Shown: positions 25,299-33,718 of the stretch, piece by piece
How positions within the stretch are numbered: position 1 is the stretch's first letter
Layout: each line of letters starts with the position of its first letter
DNA from: a virus
Virus record (IMG/VR): IMGVR_UViG_3300018890_000001
Coordinates: 62,001 to 126,000 of that record
Length of the DNA stretch: 64,000 bases
Strand: one strand, 5' to 3'
Notes under the pieces: generated by a model
Seen by the model: the letters and a program-made list of their open reading frames with translations, nothing else
Database searches by the model: none
What the model was told of the DNA's origin: nothing
Made by a program: the position numbers and the translations under genes

Positions 25299-26540
25299 TT
25301 AGAAATCGTTGGGTTCGGACTCTGGCTCTGGCTCGAGCTCGATTTCTTCAAGTTCTTCTGCGATTTCGACTTCGACGGCTTCAACATTCTGGAACTGCTC
25401 TTGGTAGTTGTGGGCGTAAGTTTCGACATACTGTTCAACTTTTTCGGTGTGAAGAAAGTCGAGATACTCTCGAAGCTGAGCGATCGATAGCTTAGTAGAA
25501 AGATTTTCGCCTTCAGGACTCGTCACCTGAAAGAGTTTAAATGCCATTTCACGCGCCCACACTGGCGTTTTATTCAATTCTTTAAGCTTCGCGCCCAATT
25601 GCTGAATCAACTGTCTCCTCAAAATATCTTCTTCACTTTGCGCTGGAGGTAGCGCATGATCGCCAGTAGCTGCACTTTTGAGCATGGTTCCATCACCAAA
25701 ACCAAGTTGATGCAATACGGTTTGCGGAAGCTGAACCCCGCGTTCCTTGGCTTGTACGTACTGCTGCCAAAGTAAGAACCGTTGATACCACATCGGTTCC
25801 ACTGTCAAAGTAAGTGGCCAGTCCGCAGTTTCTCTGGTAGTGCCTGTTCGCTTTTGAGAACCTTTAGGGCCATCGAAAATGGGCGCTTTTCGCTTCGCAC
25901 TCAGCCGCTTCAGAATGAACGGAATCTTACCAAAAGTCTCCGGCCAAGGAAATGGCGACAAATTCAGCGAACCAAACTCTCGGTAGTAGTTGAGCAGTTG
26001 TTTGGCGATCGAGAAAACCTCACCAGAGTGAACCGTCGTCAGACTCGCTAGCTGATATGGTTCAATCGCTTGCATTTCTTGCAAGTAGAAATACAGTGTA
26101 CCCATACCCTTGCATCCTCTAGGGCACTCTGGGAGTTCTTCTCCATCGCCAATAAACTTGGCGCAAGGGATTTCCTCGTGAGCTTCAACAACTTTTCGGT
26201 ACTCACCCTTTTCTGTCTTAACCTTGATACAGTGCTTGAGAATATGCAGTCCGTCGCACACTGTTTCAAGACCGCTTAGAGAATAGCCTTTATTGAAGTT
26301 AGGGAAGACAGCATCCGGCGTCGAATAAGCGAGAAAAACGGGTATCTCCTCGTGATAGGAGTCTTTCACATAATTGACTTTTTCGCGTAACCAAGGTGTG
26401 TCTATATGAACTCTGAGTTTGTTTTGCAAGTTACTACCTGGTCGATCGCCCTGCTTAATATCACCTTTGAACACCTGGATAGGTGGCTTAACTTCCCGCA
26501 GTTCGAGTGATGCTAGAGTTGTTTTTCCATGAATTGGCAT
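25299..26540 (-). CDS. Cys-motif phage protein, possibly RDF/Gp3-like
   Basis: 413 residues. 'CAKFIGDGEELPECPRGCKGMGTLYFYLQEM...EPYQLASLTTVHSGEVFSIAKQLL' (residues 125-190) resembles phage proteins of the recombination-directionality-factor-like or replication-associated type (C..C followed by 'G.L.f.l' and 'y.tl.T.S'). The C-terminus is an acidic tail rich in Glu-Pro. It is upstream of the methyltransferase cluster on the same strand. The family call is tentative. Confidence 0.5.
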   Translation of the reverse strand: MPIHGKTTLASLELREVKPPIQVFKGDIKQGDRPGSNLQNKLRVHIDTPWLREKVNYVKDSYHEEIPVFLAYSTPDAVFPNFNKGYSLSGLETVCDGLHILKHCIKVKTEKGEYRKVVEAHEEIPCAKFIGDGEELPECPRGCKGMGTLYFYLQEMQAIEPYQLASLTTVHSGEVFSIAKQLLNYYREFGSLNLSPFPWPETFGKIPFILKRLSAKRKAPIFDGPKGSQKRTGTTRETADWPLTLTVEPMWYQRFLLWQQYVQAKERGVQLPQTVLHQLGFGDGTMLKSAATGDHALPPAQSEEDILRRQLIQQLGAKLKELNKTPVWAREMAFKLFQVTSPEGENLSTKLSIAQLREYLDFLHTEKVEQYVETYAHNYQEQFQNVEAVEVEIAEELEEIELEPEPESEPNDF

Positions 26541-26602
26541 TGACTTTCTCCTTTTGGTTGGTAATGTGAGCGTCCCGAAAATTAATTCGAGACGCTAGAT
26601 AA

Positions 26603-27664
26603 TTAGAATGGGTCGTAATTAGCTTCCGTATCAGGGATATCCAATGAAAGTGCCTGTCTAATTTCAAAACAAGGTTTCGGTGGTACATCTAGACTGAACG
26701 TCACAATAGCGGGTGCGATCTCAAAATGGTTTGCAAGCTCAGGCGGTAGTTCTGGTAAAAATTGAGGCAACAGTATAGAATGCTCTTCCCTGATGCGGTT
26801 GTAGACTTCGACAACATCTAGTTGCTGCGTCATCTTTTCAAGCAACTCTTCCGGCAGTTCGTCTTCCGTAAAGTAGTAACGCTCTACGGTCACTGGATAT
26901 CCGGATTTTACTTCCCTCGCAGGCTTGCCCCGTTCGGGAAGTAATGTGAAATACCCCTCAAACGATCTGGGTAGGTCTGACAAGGACCAACCAAATTCGT
27001 AATCAAAGTGTGATTCTCCCTGTGCATCCAGAAATCCGTGTTTCTGCCAAGTAATTTTGTGCAACTTCAATTGGCGACGCCCTTCTTCCGGCCATTGCCA
27101 AGCTTTCAAAACGGTGTTCAAAGCTGCAATTTCTTGATTACTTTTGTCGCCAACTCCTTCGATAGTCTGACAATACGCTGCAAACTTGCGATCGGTTTCA
27201 AATTCTGGAAGCAGGTGATCGTACTCTTCACAGATATCGAAGATTAGATTCAACAGTGTATCTAACGCTTTTTGGGGATTATTGAACCACGTACCTCCAA
27301 CCGCAGGCTGTAAAGTTTTTAATCTCGAAAAATAACATTCCGTCGTGTTAGCCGAAATACCGATGCTGGGGTCATGCGTATTGACCCTTAGAACATCATA
27401 CTCAGACATTGTTATCGAAACGATTGCGTGTTTGATCGCAAAGCTGCATACGAGATCCCGGTTGAGATACTGAAAACTTTTATCTGCGTCTAGTGCGTCC
27501 AAAACATCACCGAAGTATTTTTGTACAGCACTCTCGAATGCTACCAATAAATTCCGCACCCTTTCCGCTTCGATCGCCCGCTTCTGTTCTGCGACATACT
27601 CTTGCTCTAGTCGCATAGCTTCCCGACGCTGACGTACTTGCGCTAGCAAATCTTCTAATGACAT
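26603..27664 (-). CDS. large hypothetical protein, tandem paralogue of 27795-28925
   Basis: 353 residues from the ATG at 27664 (a longer frame to 27703 would run into the promoter). N-terminal coiled coil ('LLAQVRQRREAMRLEQEYVAEQKRAIEAE'). The C-terminal half shares 'DYEFGWSLSDLP...YFTLLPERG.PAREVKS..PVTVERYYFTEDELPEELL' with its neighbour. The ends of both proteins have 'C(F/I)EIRQA'. Cytoplasmic. No family recognised. Its promoter carries a duplicated operator-like repeat shared with the paralogue. Confidence 0.72.
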   Translation of the reverse strand: MSLEDLLAQVRQRREAMRLEQEYVAEQKRAIEAERVRNLLVAFESAVQKYFGDVLDALDADKSFQYLNRDLVCSFAIKHAIVSITMSEYDVLRVNTHDPSIGISANTTECYFSRLKTLQPAVGGTWFNNPQKALDTLLNLIFDICEEYDHLLPEFETDRKFAAYCQTIEGVGDKSNQEIAALNTVLKAWQWPEEGRRQLKLHKITWQKHGFLDAQGESHFDYEFGWSLSDLPRSFEGYFTLLPERGKPAREVKSGYPVTVERYYFTEDELPEELLEKMTQQLDVVEVYNRIREEHSILLPQFLPELPPELANHFEIAPAIVTFSLDVPPKPCFEIRQALSLDIPDTEANYDPF

Positions 27665-27682
27665 AAAACCTGATTTTTTGTG

Positions 27683-27740
27683 ACTACAAAACCAAGGTAA
27701 CAAAATGTAGTAAAGATTGTCAACCCAATGTCGTAAAGAT
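27683..27740 (-). promoter_or_regulatory. TTGACA promoter with operator repeats and GTAGTC tag
   Basis: Minus strand: TTGACA (27723-27718), 17 bp, TTACCT (27700-27695), 7 nt, GTAGTC (27687-27682). On the plus strand, ATGTAGTAAAGATT and ATGTCGTAAAGATT repeat at 23-bp spacing across and upstream of the -35. Confidence 0.65.
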
Positions 27741-27751
27741 TAGTAACGCAC

Positions 27752-27786
27752 AAAAAAGCCCCAGATTTAAATCTGGGGCTTTTTCT
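27752..27786. terminator. terminator of the 27795-28925 gene
   Basis: Perfect AAAAAGCCCCAGATTTAAATCTGGGGCTTTTT-type palindrome; arms AGCCCCAGATTT and AAATCTGGGGCT. Confidence 0.9.
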
Positions 27787-27794
27787 TGGCTTGT

Positions 27795-28925
27795 CTAGAA
27801 GTGTATGTCGTCGTCAAGTGGTGCGCTGCTTGGCGCTGTCGAAGTGACAGCCGCATCGATCGCCTGCCTGATTTCGATACAAGGCAAGCGCCTTAAATCG
27901 AAAGGTGATATACAGTTTTCTACCGAAACCTTGCATCCACTAGGGACAGGAGGTACAAACTCGGGAAGTAATTTGAATCGCTGCTTGCTATAGCCCAATG
28001 TGAACTCAATACTAACGAGTTCGATATCTATTTTTTCCGGTAAATCAAACAGGCGATCGGGTAGCGTCGCCTCAGTAAAGCGGAAACGCTCTACTGTTAA
28101 TGGCGACGAGGTTTTGACGGTACGTGCAGACCCATAACGCTCCGGTAACAGTACAAAATATTCTGGTTCTGTCACAGAAATGTCGGACAATGACCATCCC
28201 GAATCGTAATCAAACTCAGTCTCTTCGTACTCATCGCTGCGGTACGCTCCGGTACACCACGAGACTTTGTACAGATCTAGTACAAAATCTTTAGGCCAAG
28301 TCCACTGGTTTGCAATTGCTGCCTCACCGAATAAGCGAATCTTTTCGCTACTTTGTTCATTCAGGGCGTAAAGTGCTTCGCTAAACAAACGCAGTCGGGA
28401 TTCGGCTTCGCGCTTTTGGGCTTCAATCAGCTCTTCCTTGGCTTTTTCAGCATTCATTCTTTCGACTTGCGCCAGCACAGAATCGTGTTCTTCGGAAATT
28501 TGTAAAATCCGAAGTAGCAAGTAATCAGAGAGGTTGCTGCTGCTGATGCGTTCTTCCTTGCTGGAAAAATTAACCTTCGGAACGTTCCAGTATTCTCGAC
28601 GCAATTCATCGCAAACTTTCCACATCCCGGTAGGTTCGTAATGTACAGGTTTGCTGGACATTTTTAGCGAAAGCATTCTGTGAAAAACATTTACGCGCAA
28701 AACCGTACCACCATGAAGACGAGGCTCTATTTGAGACATATCATCGTCAAGACGATCGAAGATATCGCCTGCATACATTTGCAGTAGCGACTCAAACTCT
28801 TGCTTCTCGATCGCCAGCTCTTTCTGGCGTTCATTTTTTTCGACCTCAGTTTTTTGGGCTTCAATAGCTTGAAGCTCTTGTTGGCGCTGTTGCGCTGCTT
28901 TCAACAAATCTGTGAGTGCTGACAT
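27795..28925 (-). CDS. large hypothetical protein, tandem paralogue of 26603-27664
   Basis: 376 residues from ATG 28925. Same design: N-terminal charged coiled coil ('QQRQQELQAIEAQKTEVEKNERQKEL'), middle helical region, C-terminal beta-rich 'DYDSGWSLSDISVTEPEYFVLLPERYGSARTVKTSSPLTVERFRF'. Upstream control sequence nearly identical to that of its paralogue, so the pair is a recent duplication including the promoter. Function unknown. Confidence 0.72.
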   Translation of the reverse strand: MSALTDLLKAAQQRQQELQAIEAQKTEVEKNERQKELAIEKQEFESLLQMYAGDIFDRLDDDMSQIEPRLHGGTVLRVNVFHRMLSLKMSSKPVHYEPTGMWKVCDELRREYWNVPKVNFSSKEERISSSNLSDYLLLRILQISEEHDSVLAQVERMNAEKAKEELIEAQKREAESRLRLFSEALYALNEQSSEKIRLFGEAAIANQWTWPKDFVLDLYKVSWCTGAYRSDEYEETEFDYDSGWSLSDISVTEPEYFVLLPERYGSARTVKTSSPLTVERFRFTEATLPDRLFDLPEKIDIELVSIEFTLGYSKQRFKLLPEFVPPVPSGCKVSVENCISPFDLRRLPCIEIRQAIDAAVTSTAPSSAPLDDDIHF

Positions 28926-28941
28926 AGGAAAACTCAGATTG

Positions 28942-29010
28942 ACTACACAACCAAGATAACAAAATGTAGTAAAGATTGTCAACCGAATGTCGTAAAGATT
29001 GGTCGTAAAG
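28942..29010. promoter_or_regulatory. divergent promoter region with three operator repeats
   Basis: Minus: TTGACA (28982-28977), 17 bp, TTATCT (28959-28954), 7 nt, GTAGTC. Repeats GTAGTAAAGATTG, GTCGTAAAGATTG and GTCGTAAAGTTTG lie in tandem (about 28966-29009). The plus-strand gene at 29049 starts downstream, with its own GTAGT near 29031. Confidence 0.6.
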
Positions 29011-29048
29011 TTTGCTAGAGTAGATTTGTTGTAGTAGATTTCAGAACC

Positions 29049-29378
29049 GTGAAAAAAGAAACAAAAATTAGCGTATGGAAGATGCGGGCGACACTGCGGT
29101 CACTTCGCAACCGGGTATTGGCAGGGGAGACGTTTCTCTGCTCATACTGGGGGCAGATTAAAGCAGAACTCTCCCAAATTGAACGGAATACGGACATGAG
29201 TGCTTTCTCGAAACACCACCGAATCAAAATGGACGCATTCAAAATTCGGTTAACCGAATGTTGGAGGGCGATCGAAGAAGATCCGGCACATCCGGGTTTT
29301 ATTATCTGCTTTTATGGCAAACCCTGGGGCTTGTTTAAGCGGTTTAACGGAAGTCAAGACGATCTCCCGGAAGAATAA
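29049..29378 (+). CDS. small basic hypothetical protein
   Basis: 109 residues from a GTG start. Basic, helical N-terminus ('MRATLRSLRNRVLAGETFLCSYWGQIKAEL') and 'FSKHHRIKMDAFKIRLTECWRAIEEDP'. No family known. Divergently transcribed from the paralogue pair and sharing their operator repeats, so it may be their regulator (inference). Confidence 0.6.
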   Translation: MKKETKISVWKMRATLRSLRNRVLAGETFLCSYWGQIKAELSQIERNTDMSAFSKHHRIKMDAFKIRLTECWRAIEEDPAHPGFIICFYGKPWGLFKRFNGSQDDLPEE

Positions 29379-29381
29379 CGC

Positions 29382-29418
29382 AAAAAAATCCACAACCCGA
29401 AAGCTGTGGATTTTTTTT
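29382..29418. terminator. intrinsic terminator
   Basis: AAAAAAATCCACA / TGTGGATTTTTTTT around an 11-nt loop. Confidence 0.88.
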
Positions 29419-29432
29419 AATTGTGCGCGGGC

Positions 29433-29460
29433 GATCGTCTCTGAGGGCTTCGCTAACAAA
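29433..29460. repeat. dispersed palindromic repeat, copy A
   Basis: GATCGTCTCTGAGGGCTTCG-type copy immediately 3' of the cyAbrB stop codon. Same family as copies at 30364, 42162 and 47066. Confidence 0.65.
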
Positions 29461-30027
29461 CTAGCTCACAGGTTGAGCAATTCGCACCGTTGTAGAAGAT
29501 ACTCCCGGAATTGCGGGCTGTTGTACGGCGACAATTTCTTCTTCGCCCTCATCATCATCCTCGCCACCCTCTTCTTCATCCTCGTCGTCTTCACTGTTGT
29601 CAACCGCGATTGTCGGATTTGCAGCAGCTTCAAGACGTGCTGCTTCACTGCGTTCGGCATCCTTTCCGATCAATAGCGTTCCGTCCTCACCTTCTTTGAT
29701 TACGACGTAATCACCTGGCTCGCAACCAACCATCTCAACAAATCGACGGGGAATAATTGCTGCGCCATTTTTCTGGACTTTGAACGAATCTATGTCGCCG
29801 CGAGCAGACGCTCTTTGAGTTTCAGGCAGTACCAGTCCAAAGAATTCTCCTTTTGCCAGAAGCAGCGCTTGGTAATACGCCTGTAAATCCGGCTTGACGC
29901 GATCTTCACCACTGCGCGACCGAGTTTGCTTTGTATAACCTGTTCGCATCGCTAGTTGCGTATCCGCCATTTGTCGGTTCTGATCCACTTCGGTCAGTAA
30001 CGCGGCACCCGTCAGTTTTTGAGGCAT
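29461..30027 (-). CDS. cyAbrB-type transcriptional regulator
   Basis: 188 residues. 'KLTGAALLTEVDQ...LAMRTGYTKQTRSRSGEDRVKPDLQAYYQALLLAKG' matches the cyanobacterial AbrB-like family (LTGxALLxKV, GYxTxxxxGxxR, FxxALLxAKG). A second region, 'NGAAIIPRRFVEMVGCEPGDYVVIKEG', looks like a swapped-hairpin AbrB strand set. The C-terminus has a 20-residue Asp/Glu tract. cyAbrB proteins bind DNA broadly and tune carbon/nitrogen and photosynthesis genes, so the phage copy could reprogram the host or act on phage promoters. Confidence 0.85.
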   Translation of the reverse strand: MPQKLTGAALLTEVDQNRQMADTQLAMRTGYTKQTRSRSGEDRVKPDLQAYYQALLLAKGEFFGLVLPETQRASARGDIDSFKVQKNGAAIIPRRFVEMVGCEPGDYVVIKEGEDGTLLIGKDAERSEAARLEAAANPTIAVDNSEDDEDEEEGGEDDDEGEEEIVAVQQPAIPGVSSTTVRIAQPVS

Positions 30028-30110
30028 ATGTCGGAAAAAATATATTTACTAATGTCAGATTAACACAATTATCTAAAATGTTGTCGTTTTGACTATTTTA
30101 ACGATCGCCG

Positions 30111-30143
30111 TCAAAAAAAGAGGTGCTGACCGAAATCAGCACC
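30111..30143 (-). terminator. terminator of the decayed gene at 30202
   Basis: Minus strand: GGTGCTGA / TCAGCACC stem with TTTCGG loop followed by TCTTTTTTT. Confidence 0.7.
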
Positions 30144-30201
30144 GCCAAAAAACATCAATGACTAAACTCATCTTAATATCGTCACTTTAAAGACTGACTG
30201 G

Positions 30202-30453
30202 TCACGCATCTACATCTTCTTCTTTGGCAAGTGTTGAGATTAATAGCGCCTCACGATCTCGACAGATAAAGTTAATGGCGTCCAAGAGTGCAAGTTCCGG
30301 AGTCTAGAAAACCGCTTCTGATTCCTTGCATCGCCAATGCCATTCGTATTCGTCGTCGATGGGGGTGATCCTCTTCGAGGGCTACGCTAACGAAATTTCA
30401 GTATGCTTGTTGACTTGTTCAATGATTTGACTGAATTCACTATTATTGTACAT
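30202..30453 (-). pseudogene. small gene disrupted by repeat insertion and amber codons
   Basis: From ATG 30453 one frame runs to TGA 30202 with two internal TAGs. The first TAG lies inside a copy of the dispersed repeat (30364-30394). The second interrupts an otherwise normal sequence ('DDEYEWHWRCKESEAVF', stop, then 'TPELALLDAINFICRDREALLIS'). The codon pattern is clearly protein-like. It explains most of the apparent 500-bp gap between 30028 and 30531; the remaining 30454-30497 is AT-rich and promoter-like. Confidence 0.6.
30364..30394. repeat. dispersed palindromic repeat, copy B
   Basis: Contains CGAGGGCTACGCTAACG; lies in the frame of the decayed gene and supplies its first stop codon. 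Confidence 0.7.
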
Positions 30454-30497
30454 TGGTTTTAATATGCTAGTTTGTTGCAATAATATTATATTATTGG

Positions 30498-30514
30498 TAT
30501 TATTATAGTGTAGT
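30498..30514 (+). promoter_or_regulatory. GTAGT-tag promoter of 30532
   Basis: TATTAT, 6 nt, GTAGTT. Confidence 0.55.
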
Positions 30515-30531
30515 TCATCTATATCAATTGT

Positions 30532-31005
30532 ATGCCATTATCTGACATCAATGTTGATCGTGTATTAACACACCAAGAAGTTGTGACAATGCTAACGGAG
30601 GATGCCGTAAAGGAAGATGCCAAGCAATCTAGAATACTAAAGCATTGGGATTCTACGTTGAGACACTGGAAACAGTCATCTGGTACACTTGTCACCACTC
30701 CGTCGGACAAGGTGCGATCGTTAGTCTGGAAAGAAGAATTAACTTATATTTTCCAGCTTCGCGAAAATCCAAAAATTAAAATACCTAAACAGTCTTTGGA
30801 TGGGCGAAAATACGGGTATAGCTACGTAACAGATTTGTGTCGATTGGCAAAAATGCCTCGGCAATCCCAATTAGAGGGGTTATCAATAGGTGACATTGAA
30901 GAGATATCCACGAGGTTTATTATCAAGGAGTCACCAATAAAGTGTCTTTTGGATGCAGGTTTCACACTGGATCTAATAGTACCTAAAGACTTTTTAGGGC
31001 TGTAA
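30532..31005 (+). CDS. hypothetical protein, possibly DNA-binding
   Basis: 157 residues, helical with 'THQEVVTMLTEDAVKEDAKQSRILKHWDSTLRHW' and 'YGYSYVTDLCRLAKM'. No known family. Tagged promoter and strong terminator make it a monocistronic unit. The helix content might fit a small regulator, but no clear HTH is visible. Confidence 0.6.
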   Translation: MPLSDINVDRVLTHQEVVTMLTEDAVKEDAKQSRILKHWDSTLRHWKQSSGTLVTTPSDKVRSLVWKEELTYIFQLRENPKIKIPKQSLDGRKYGYSYVTDLCRLAKMPRQSQLEGLSIGDIEEISTRFIIKESPIKCLLDAGFTLDLIVPKDFLGL

Positions 31006-31008
31006 ACA

Positions 31009-31049
31009 CAAAAAAGCCGTTAGCGAAATTAATCGCTAACGGCTTTTTT
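31009..31049. terminator. bidirectional terminator
   Basis: AGCCGTTAGCG / CGCTAACGGCT with A6 and T7, between convergent genes. Confidence 0.92.
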
Positions 31050-31053
31050 GTGT

Positions 31054-32142
31054 CTATTTCAGCGTTCTGAATATCCAGCGACGGAATAACTCGATCACCA
31101 CCCGATAGGTTTCTATTCCATCTTTGTTGATCTTTTCAATCAAGCTACCTGCATGGCACTCCATAGCTGCTTGACAGACTTCGTGAACTTGGTTTGGTTT
31201 TCTGTCAATATATCGAGCTAATTGATACACGGTACACCCGTCAGGATCGTCCGCTAGTTCAACGAGAACCTCTTGCAGCCTTACGTCCCCAAAAACAATC
31301 GGTCTGTTGTACAAGCTTGTAAAATAAGGTCGGTAATTGTCGTAGAATCTTTCCGATGCAGCTATCTCTTCTACATCGTGAACTGTGATGTGACTTAGAA
31401 CCTTGTGGTCTTCTTCGACCATCCAGTTGAATTCGCTAATAATATTGGCGCACACACCGCGCACCAACCAAGGGTGTCCGCTACTCAATTCGTATAGGCG
31501 ATCGATCGCATCAGAATCGAATTTGTATGGTTGCTGATTGCAGTATTCAGCCGTCTCTTCCTTGGTGAAAAATCCCAACCACAATTTGCGACTGGGTTTG
31601 AAGTCGAGCGTCGCTTGACCAATATCAGAGCCGATGTCGTGACTACCGCAAAGCAAGAATGCTAGGCGATCGTGTCTCAGTGTTAAAGCTTCAAGCTGTT
31701 TCAAAATTGTCGCCGCTGGAATATTCAGGAAGGCCTCGTACTGATCGATCGCCAGCAACAATTTGCGATCTGGATGCCTGTCTAGCGCTTGTTCTAGATA
31801 CTTAACAAATGCTGAATAAGGCTTACTGCGAAAAATAGCAGTGCCTACCAAGACGACAGCATCCATTTTGTCCAAAGCTAGAGCCAACGCCAGCCAAACA
31901 TCTTTATCTTCTCTGTCGCCACCGAGACACTGTAGGCTAGTATATGCGACATCTATTTGCTGACAATGCTTATCAATATGCCAGAGAACTTCGCTTTTCC
32001 CAGTAAACCAATCACCCCAAAACAACATTGAGCGTGGTGTACCTGCTGGAATTGTCCAGAGTTTCTCAATCTGCTCAAATGCGTATTTGCGACCGATGAA
32101 GTTTGTATTGAGGAATTTTTTCGTAGAATCTGAAGGATTCAT
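31054..32142 (-). CDS. AAA/STAND-type ATPase with C-terminal winged-helix region
   Basis: 362 residues. 'NFIGRKYAFEQIEKL' sensor-like start, Walker A 'GDWFTGKSEVL' (residues about 43-53), Walker B 'LLLAIDQYEAF' (about 128), sensor 1 'LLCGSHD', then a helical lid and a C-terminal region ('GCTVYQLARYIDRKPNQVHEVC') that reads as winged helix. This resembles ATPases of the Orc/Cdc6-STAND group found in cyanobacterial genomes. It might act in signalling, defence or DNA transactions. Confidence 0.8.
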   Translation of the reverse strand: MNPSDSTKKFLNTNFIGRKYAFEQIEKLWTIPAGTPRSMLFWGDWFTGKSEVLWHIDKHCQQIDVAYTSLQCLGGDREDKDVWLALALALDKMDAVVLVGTAIFRSKPYSAFVKYLEQALDRHPDRKLLLAIDQYEAFLNIPAATILKQLEALTLRHDRLAFLLCGSHDIGSDIGQATLDFKPSRKLWLGFFTKEETAEYCNQQPYKFDSDAIDRLYELSSGHPWLVRGVCANIISEFNWMVEEDHKVLSHITVHDVEEIAASERFYDNYRPYFTSLYNRPIVFGDVRLQEVLVELADDPDGCTVYQLARYIDRKPNQVHEVCQAAMECHAGSLIEKINKDGIETYRVVIELFRRWIFRTLK

Positions 32143-32214
32143 GTTACAAATAGAGTAGCGTACATCTATATATTACACTAAGCGTCGCCATATAAATAGG
32201 CGTATCACACTATT

Positions 32215-33171
32215 ATGAATATTGTTTCGTTGCCAGAATGGAACGCTGTTATCAAGACACCGCTCATTGTATCAACCTATTGGAGCAATGATCTCTTAAC
32301 GATTGGTAACGGTAGTGCAGAAAAGTTTGCACTCGATCGCCCAAAAGGAATTTATTATCAAAAACCATACCTAAAAATTGCGACATGGGGCAACCTGTGG
32401 ACGTTCCGCGAGTACACAGAGTCACACATCACAAGGCAGGTAGACCCCGATTGTGATGCAATCTTCGTACCTAAAAAGTTTGAAGAAACTGGAAACATCG
32501 GCAGTAGGGAAATAGCAGGAAATTTTATTGCAGCGTCAAAGCTGTCGTGTGTCGTGCAAGTGGATGAGGTATTTACCGTATCCCCGGTTTGGAAACCCGA
32601 TTGGATTGCAGACGTTGTTCCAGAAGACCGCTGCCACGTCAATGGCGTAGCGCTTGACGAGAATGGAAATCTCAAGTACGTCACCGCCCTCGGAACTGGG
32701 AACCGCAAAGAAAGTTGGCGAACCGAACCCGTTAAAGGCTGTGTTATAGATGTACAGTCCGGGCGGGTGATCGTCGATAATCTACGGATGCCTCATTCAC
32801 CCAGGACTTATCAAAAACAACTCTGGGTTTGCGATTCGATGCGTGGCGAACTCTCAATCATTGATGTCAAAGCAAAAAAGCGACAACCGTTTGTTCGTTT
32901 TCCCGATTTCGTCCGTGGTTTGGCATTCTGGGAAGACTGGGCGATCGTCGGATTGTCAAAGATGCGGTACGCCAAAGGGTCTTGGATTAAAGCGGGTGAT
33001 CGGTGCGGACTTGCTGCTGTAAATTTAAACACGGCAAATATTGACGCGATTCTAGTGCTTAATTATGATGAAATCTTTGATGTTCAAGTGCTGCCATTTA
33101 AAAATCCCAAAATATTAGACCCGCGAGCTAGTGTATTAGATTCATTATTAATTTTACCTGCGTTTAACTAG
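32215..33171 (+). CDS. TIGR03032/DUF4915-like beta-propeller protein
   Basis: 318 residues. 'EDRCHVNGVALDENGNLKYVTALG', 'GCVIDVQSGRVIVDNLRMPHSPRTYQKQLWVCDSMRGELSIIDV', 'PFVRFPDFVRGLAF' and 'AIVGLSKMR' match TIGR03032 (RCHxNGxA; MPHSPR; LWVxDSxxGEL; GFxRGLAF; GLS). The family is uncharacterised and usually cellular, so a phage copy is unusual. It is divergent from the ATPase with 72 bp between, implying a shared control region. Confidence 0.82.
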   Translation: MNIVSLPEWNAVIKTPLIVSTYWSNDLLTIGNGSAEKFALDRPKGIYYQKPYLKIATWGNLWTFREYTESHITRQVDPDCDAIFVPKKFEETGNIGSREIAGNFIAASKLSCVVQVDEVFTVSPVWKPDWIADVVPEDRCHVNGVALDENGNLKYVTALGTGNRKESWRTEPVKGCVIDVQSGRVIVDNLRMPHSPRTYQKQLWVCDSMRGELSIIDVKAKKRQPFVRFPDFVRGLAFWEDWAIVGLSKMRYAKGSWIKAGDRCGLAAVNLNTANIDAILVLNYDEIFDVQVLPFKNPKILDPRASVLDSLLILPAFN

Positions 33172-33191
33172 ACTTTTTTGTCTAAAAAACA

Positions 33192-33208
33192 TAAAATAAA
33201 AATATAGT
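33192..33208 (+). promoter_or_regulatory. variant tag promoter of 33223
   Basis: TAAAAT, 6 nt, ATAGTT. Confidence 0.4.
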
Positions 33209-33222
33209 TTATCCTTCTGGTT

Positions 33223-33558
33223 ATGAACGCAACAAAAAAAGTCAAAGCCAAAACGTGGATCGTATGGGCTGAAGAGCTAAATACAAGATCGAAGCACACG
33301 TTTGAAGTATACGAGTTCCAGAACGGACTAATCATGAGTCCAAACAGCAGTTGTAATGACGAGTGGTTTGCAGTCAGTAGTGAAATCGAAGCAAGCGGGA
33401 ATTCTGTGATTACAGTCATAGAATCCAAAGAAACCGAAGTGGAATTTAGTGAAAAAGAATTGATCGATTCATTCCTTGGTGCTGGCGGAGAATGGGGGTT
33501 TGGTGACTTACCAATTCAAAAATTCTTAGAACTACTGCTTGTTTTTTACGAAAACTAA
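33223..33558 (+). CDS. small hypothetical protein, paralogue of 34120-34455
   Basis: 111 residues. 'KVKAKTWIVWAEE...HTFEVYEFQNGLIMSPN' aligns with 'KIKAKSLTITIKA...HAVFGYKFTNKLILIPG' two genes downstream, and the C-termini share 'E(K/S)(E/D)L(I/L)(D/N)S...P(I/M)xxxLxLL'. A looser match, 'YEFENGLIRLPN', occurs in the 51070 protein. Beta-rich N-terminal half, helical end. Confidence 0.62.
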   Translation: MNATKKVKAKTWIVWAEELNTRSKHTFEVYEFQNGLIMSPNSSCNDEWFAVSSEIEASGNSVITVIESKETEVEFSEKELIDSFLGAGGEWGFGDLPIQKFLELLLVFYEN

Positions 33559-33598
33559 CAATTCATCTGCAAGACACGTTCTAAAAATGTACTAACTC

Positions 33599-33638
33599 AA
33601 AAAACCGGATTATCTTATTTTGAGATAATCCGGTTTTT
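33599..33638 (+). terminator. intrinsic terminator
   Basis: AAAAAACCGGATTATC / GATAATCCGGTTTTT. Confidence 0.9.
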
Positions 33639-33656
33639 ATTGGGTACTGCAATCAA

Positions 33657-33697
33657 TTAGACAAATTTAATTAGCCATATTATAATAGTAAAGTAGT
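33657..33697 (+). promoter_or_regulatory. GTAGT-tag promoter of 33719
   Basis: TTAGAC/TAGACA, 17-18 bp, TATAAT (33681), 6 nt, GTAGTCG (33693). Confidence 0.65.
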
Positions 33698-33718
33698 CGA
33701 TATTTCAGGTAAAAATCA

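Noticed and set aside
25286-25438. N-terminal extension of the Dam-type methyltransferase
   Set aside because: The Ser/Lys-rich residues are the frame-shifted image of the acidic 3' end of the upstream gene; the family core starts just after.
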